Of a stretch of DNA of 64,000 nucleotides, positions 62,981-64,000 are shown piece by piece. Positions within the stretch are counted from its first letter, which is position 1, and each line of letters begins with the position of its first letter. This stretch comes from Clostridiales bacterium (GTDB lineage Bacteria > Bacillota > Clostridia > Oscillospirales > Acutalibacteraceae): contig DULI01000007.1 in NCBI GenBank assembly GCA_012840445.1, forward strand, positions 248,001 to 312,000. The letters run 5' to 3'. Under the pieces are notes generated by a model, which worked only from the letters and a program-made list of their open reading frames with translations, had not been told where the DNA came from and did no database searches. Both the position numbers and the translations under genes were made by a program.

Positions 62981-63592
62981 GTGAGCAATAAGTTTTCCAA
63001 AACCATATCGGCGCTGCGCAAAGAAAGGGGGATATCACAAAAAAATGCCGCTGCCAATCTTGGAATATCCCAGGCACTCCTTTCCCACTATGAAAGAGGA
63101 ATAAGGGAATGCGGGCTCGATTTTTTAATAAAAGCTGCTGATTATTACGGTGTTAGTTGTGACTATCTTCTCGGGCATGACACATGCCCTTTTACTGATA
63201 AAAATAGCGATGATACTATACATACAAGTCCACAGCGCCTGCTAGCATGTGTGTTGGATATTGTAAACGATTTAATATGCCGCCTGCAAAACGAAGAGTT
63301 AAAAACCGAAGTACAGAATTTTCTTTATTTATCTGTATATAGGATCATCAGGATTTTATGCCAGTTGTATTCAGTAGACGAATCGATATTTATGTTTGAC
63401 AATTCCATATACCAGCAACTTTCATTGGGCGAAATGCAATTGTGCGAAACACGCATGAAGCTTGTCCCAACGAAATCCATGCCAAAGTACTCAAGCCTCG
63501 AAGAACTTACAAACGGGAACCCAAACCAATATAAAGCGTTAAAAGACTTTATTTCCATGACCGAAGAAATATTAAACTTAAAACTTAAATGA
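62981..63592 (+). CDS. XRE-family helix-turn-helix regulator
   Basis: A 203-residue regulator with an N-terminal HTH_3 domain (KTISALRKERGISQKNAAAN, then GISQALLSHYERG, about 6-45) and a longer C-terminal region of unknown fold. A GTG at 62,981-62,983 with GAGGTGGG 5 bases upstream is the preferred start. A TTTTGTACAAAA palindrome (62,904-62,915) lies about 70 bases before it and may be its operator. Confidence 0.8.
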   Translation: MSNKFSKTISALRKERGISQKNAAANLGISQALLSHYERGIRECGLDFLIKAADYYGVSCDYLLGHDTCPFTDKNSDDTIHTSPQRLLACVLDIVNDLICRLQNEELKTEVQNFLYLSVYRIIRILCQLYSVDESIFMFDNSIYQQLSLGEMQLCETRMKLVPTKSMPKYSSLEELTNGNPNQYKALKDFISMTEEILNLKLK

Positions 63593-63598
63593 AAATTA

Positions 63599-63624
63599 TG
63601 CGGGGTAGACGCCACTACCCCGCA
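63599..63624. terminator. Terminator between XRE gene and secF
   Basis: TGCGGGGTAG and CTACCCCGCA arms around 6 bases, T-rich on the right. It can stop both convergent genes. Confidence 0.8.
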
Positions 63625-63628
63625 TATT

Positions 63629-64000
63629 TTATTTCTTTTTATTTTTACGTCCTTTGGCACGTTCTCTTTTATCTTTGAATTCTATCCACTTGACCCACAG
63701 CGGACCGGTTAAACAAATGGTCGAATACGAACCGGAAATAATGCCCAACGCCATTGGAATAGCAAAGCTGCGGAGAGTCGTCAATCCGTATATTTCTGCA
63801 ACCACTATTACTGTCAGCATTGCAATAAGGGTAGCAACCGAGGTCATCAGTGTTCTGCCTAAAGTCTGATTAATACTTAAATTAACAAGCTCTCCAATCG
63901 GTGTTTTGGTATCCTTTTTGCGGTTGTCCCTGATTCGGTCATAGATAACAATAGTATCATTCAGCGAATAACCAAGAATTGTCAACACGACCGCCATAAA
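63629..64000 (-). CDS. secF: SecF preprotein translocase subunit, C-terminal part (runs off window)
   Basis: The last 123 codons of SecF, which with SecD uses the proton gradient to finish export through SecYEG. GYSLNDTIVIYDRIRDN (about 9-25 of this part) is the family's conserved GxSVxDTVVxFDRIRE motif; helices follow and the basic tail ends in KNKKK. The gene continues past base 64,000. Confidence 0.95.
   Translation of the reverse strand, partial: FMAVVLTILGYSLNDTIVIYDRIRDNRKKDTKTPIGELVNLSINQTLGRTLMTSVATLIAMLTVIVVAEIYGLTTLRSFAIPMALGIISGSYSTICLTGPLWVKWIEFKDKRERAKGRKNKKK

Overview
The window looks like a low-to-mid GC Gram-positive chromosome of the class Clostridia (gut Oscillospirales/Ruminococcaceae type), from protein families only: a GGGtGRT protein beside a NifU-like scaffold, a PyrK/PyrD class 1B pyrimidine cluster, strong AGGAGG ribosome sites, sigma-A type promoters and a ywiB-argS pair. 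No rRNA, tRNA or CRISPR array was seen.

Bases 1 to about 38,150 are one end of a large integrative conjugative element (ICE) of the Tn1549-like kind, almost all read on the minus strand. From its right end inward come parA and parB, a cell-wall adhesin (thioester domain plus about ten CnaB repeats) cut in its signal peptide by an IS3-family element, a 29-residue membrane peptide, a block of conserved ICE proteins, and a 2,780-residue helicase-methylase. A cargo segment follows: a SIR2-like gene and a 1,342-residue STAND NTPase with a nuclease-like N-terminus, a truncated SLOG/DUF1273 remnant, and an AAA ATPase with DUF4143. The transfer genes come next: toprim protein, PcfM-like, DUF3789, MobC, relaxase, PcfB, ArdC-like, coupling protein VirD4, Maff2, VirB6/TrbL-like, PrgI, and the start of VirB4, which leaves the window at base 1. 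The integrase is not in the window.

The ICE abuts the 3' end of rpsI. Bases 38,222 to 50,919 hold rpsI-rplM and minus-strand housekeeping genes: a homocysteine methyltransferase-like gene, pyrC-pyrF-pyrK-pyrD, a histidine phosphatase, ruvX and a TtcA-like gene in one tight run; ywiB-like and argS; murI; and two exported proteins (a lipoprotein and a zinc metalloprotease).

Bases 51,174 to 64,000 hold the scaffold/GGGtGRT pair, a TauE/SafE exporter encoded as two half-size genes, a polar amino-acid ABC transporter, two tandem small cysteine-rich proteins, an AraC regulator divergent from a three-gene redox operon (Fe-S flavin oxidoreductase, SDR, FAD oxidoreductase), a second histidine phosphatase, an XRE regulator and the 3' end of secF.

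The best candidate for an undescribed system is the SIR2 plus nuclease-STAND pair at 12.4-17.7 kb, which has its own promoter and operator-like palindrome. The best-supported structural event is the IS insertion, where removing the IS and one copy of a 3-bp target duplication restores an intact signal peptide.
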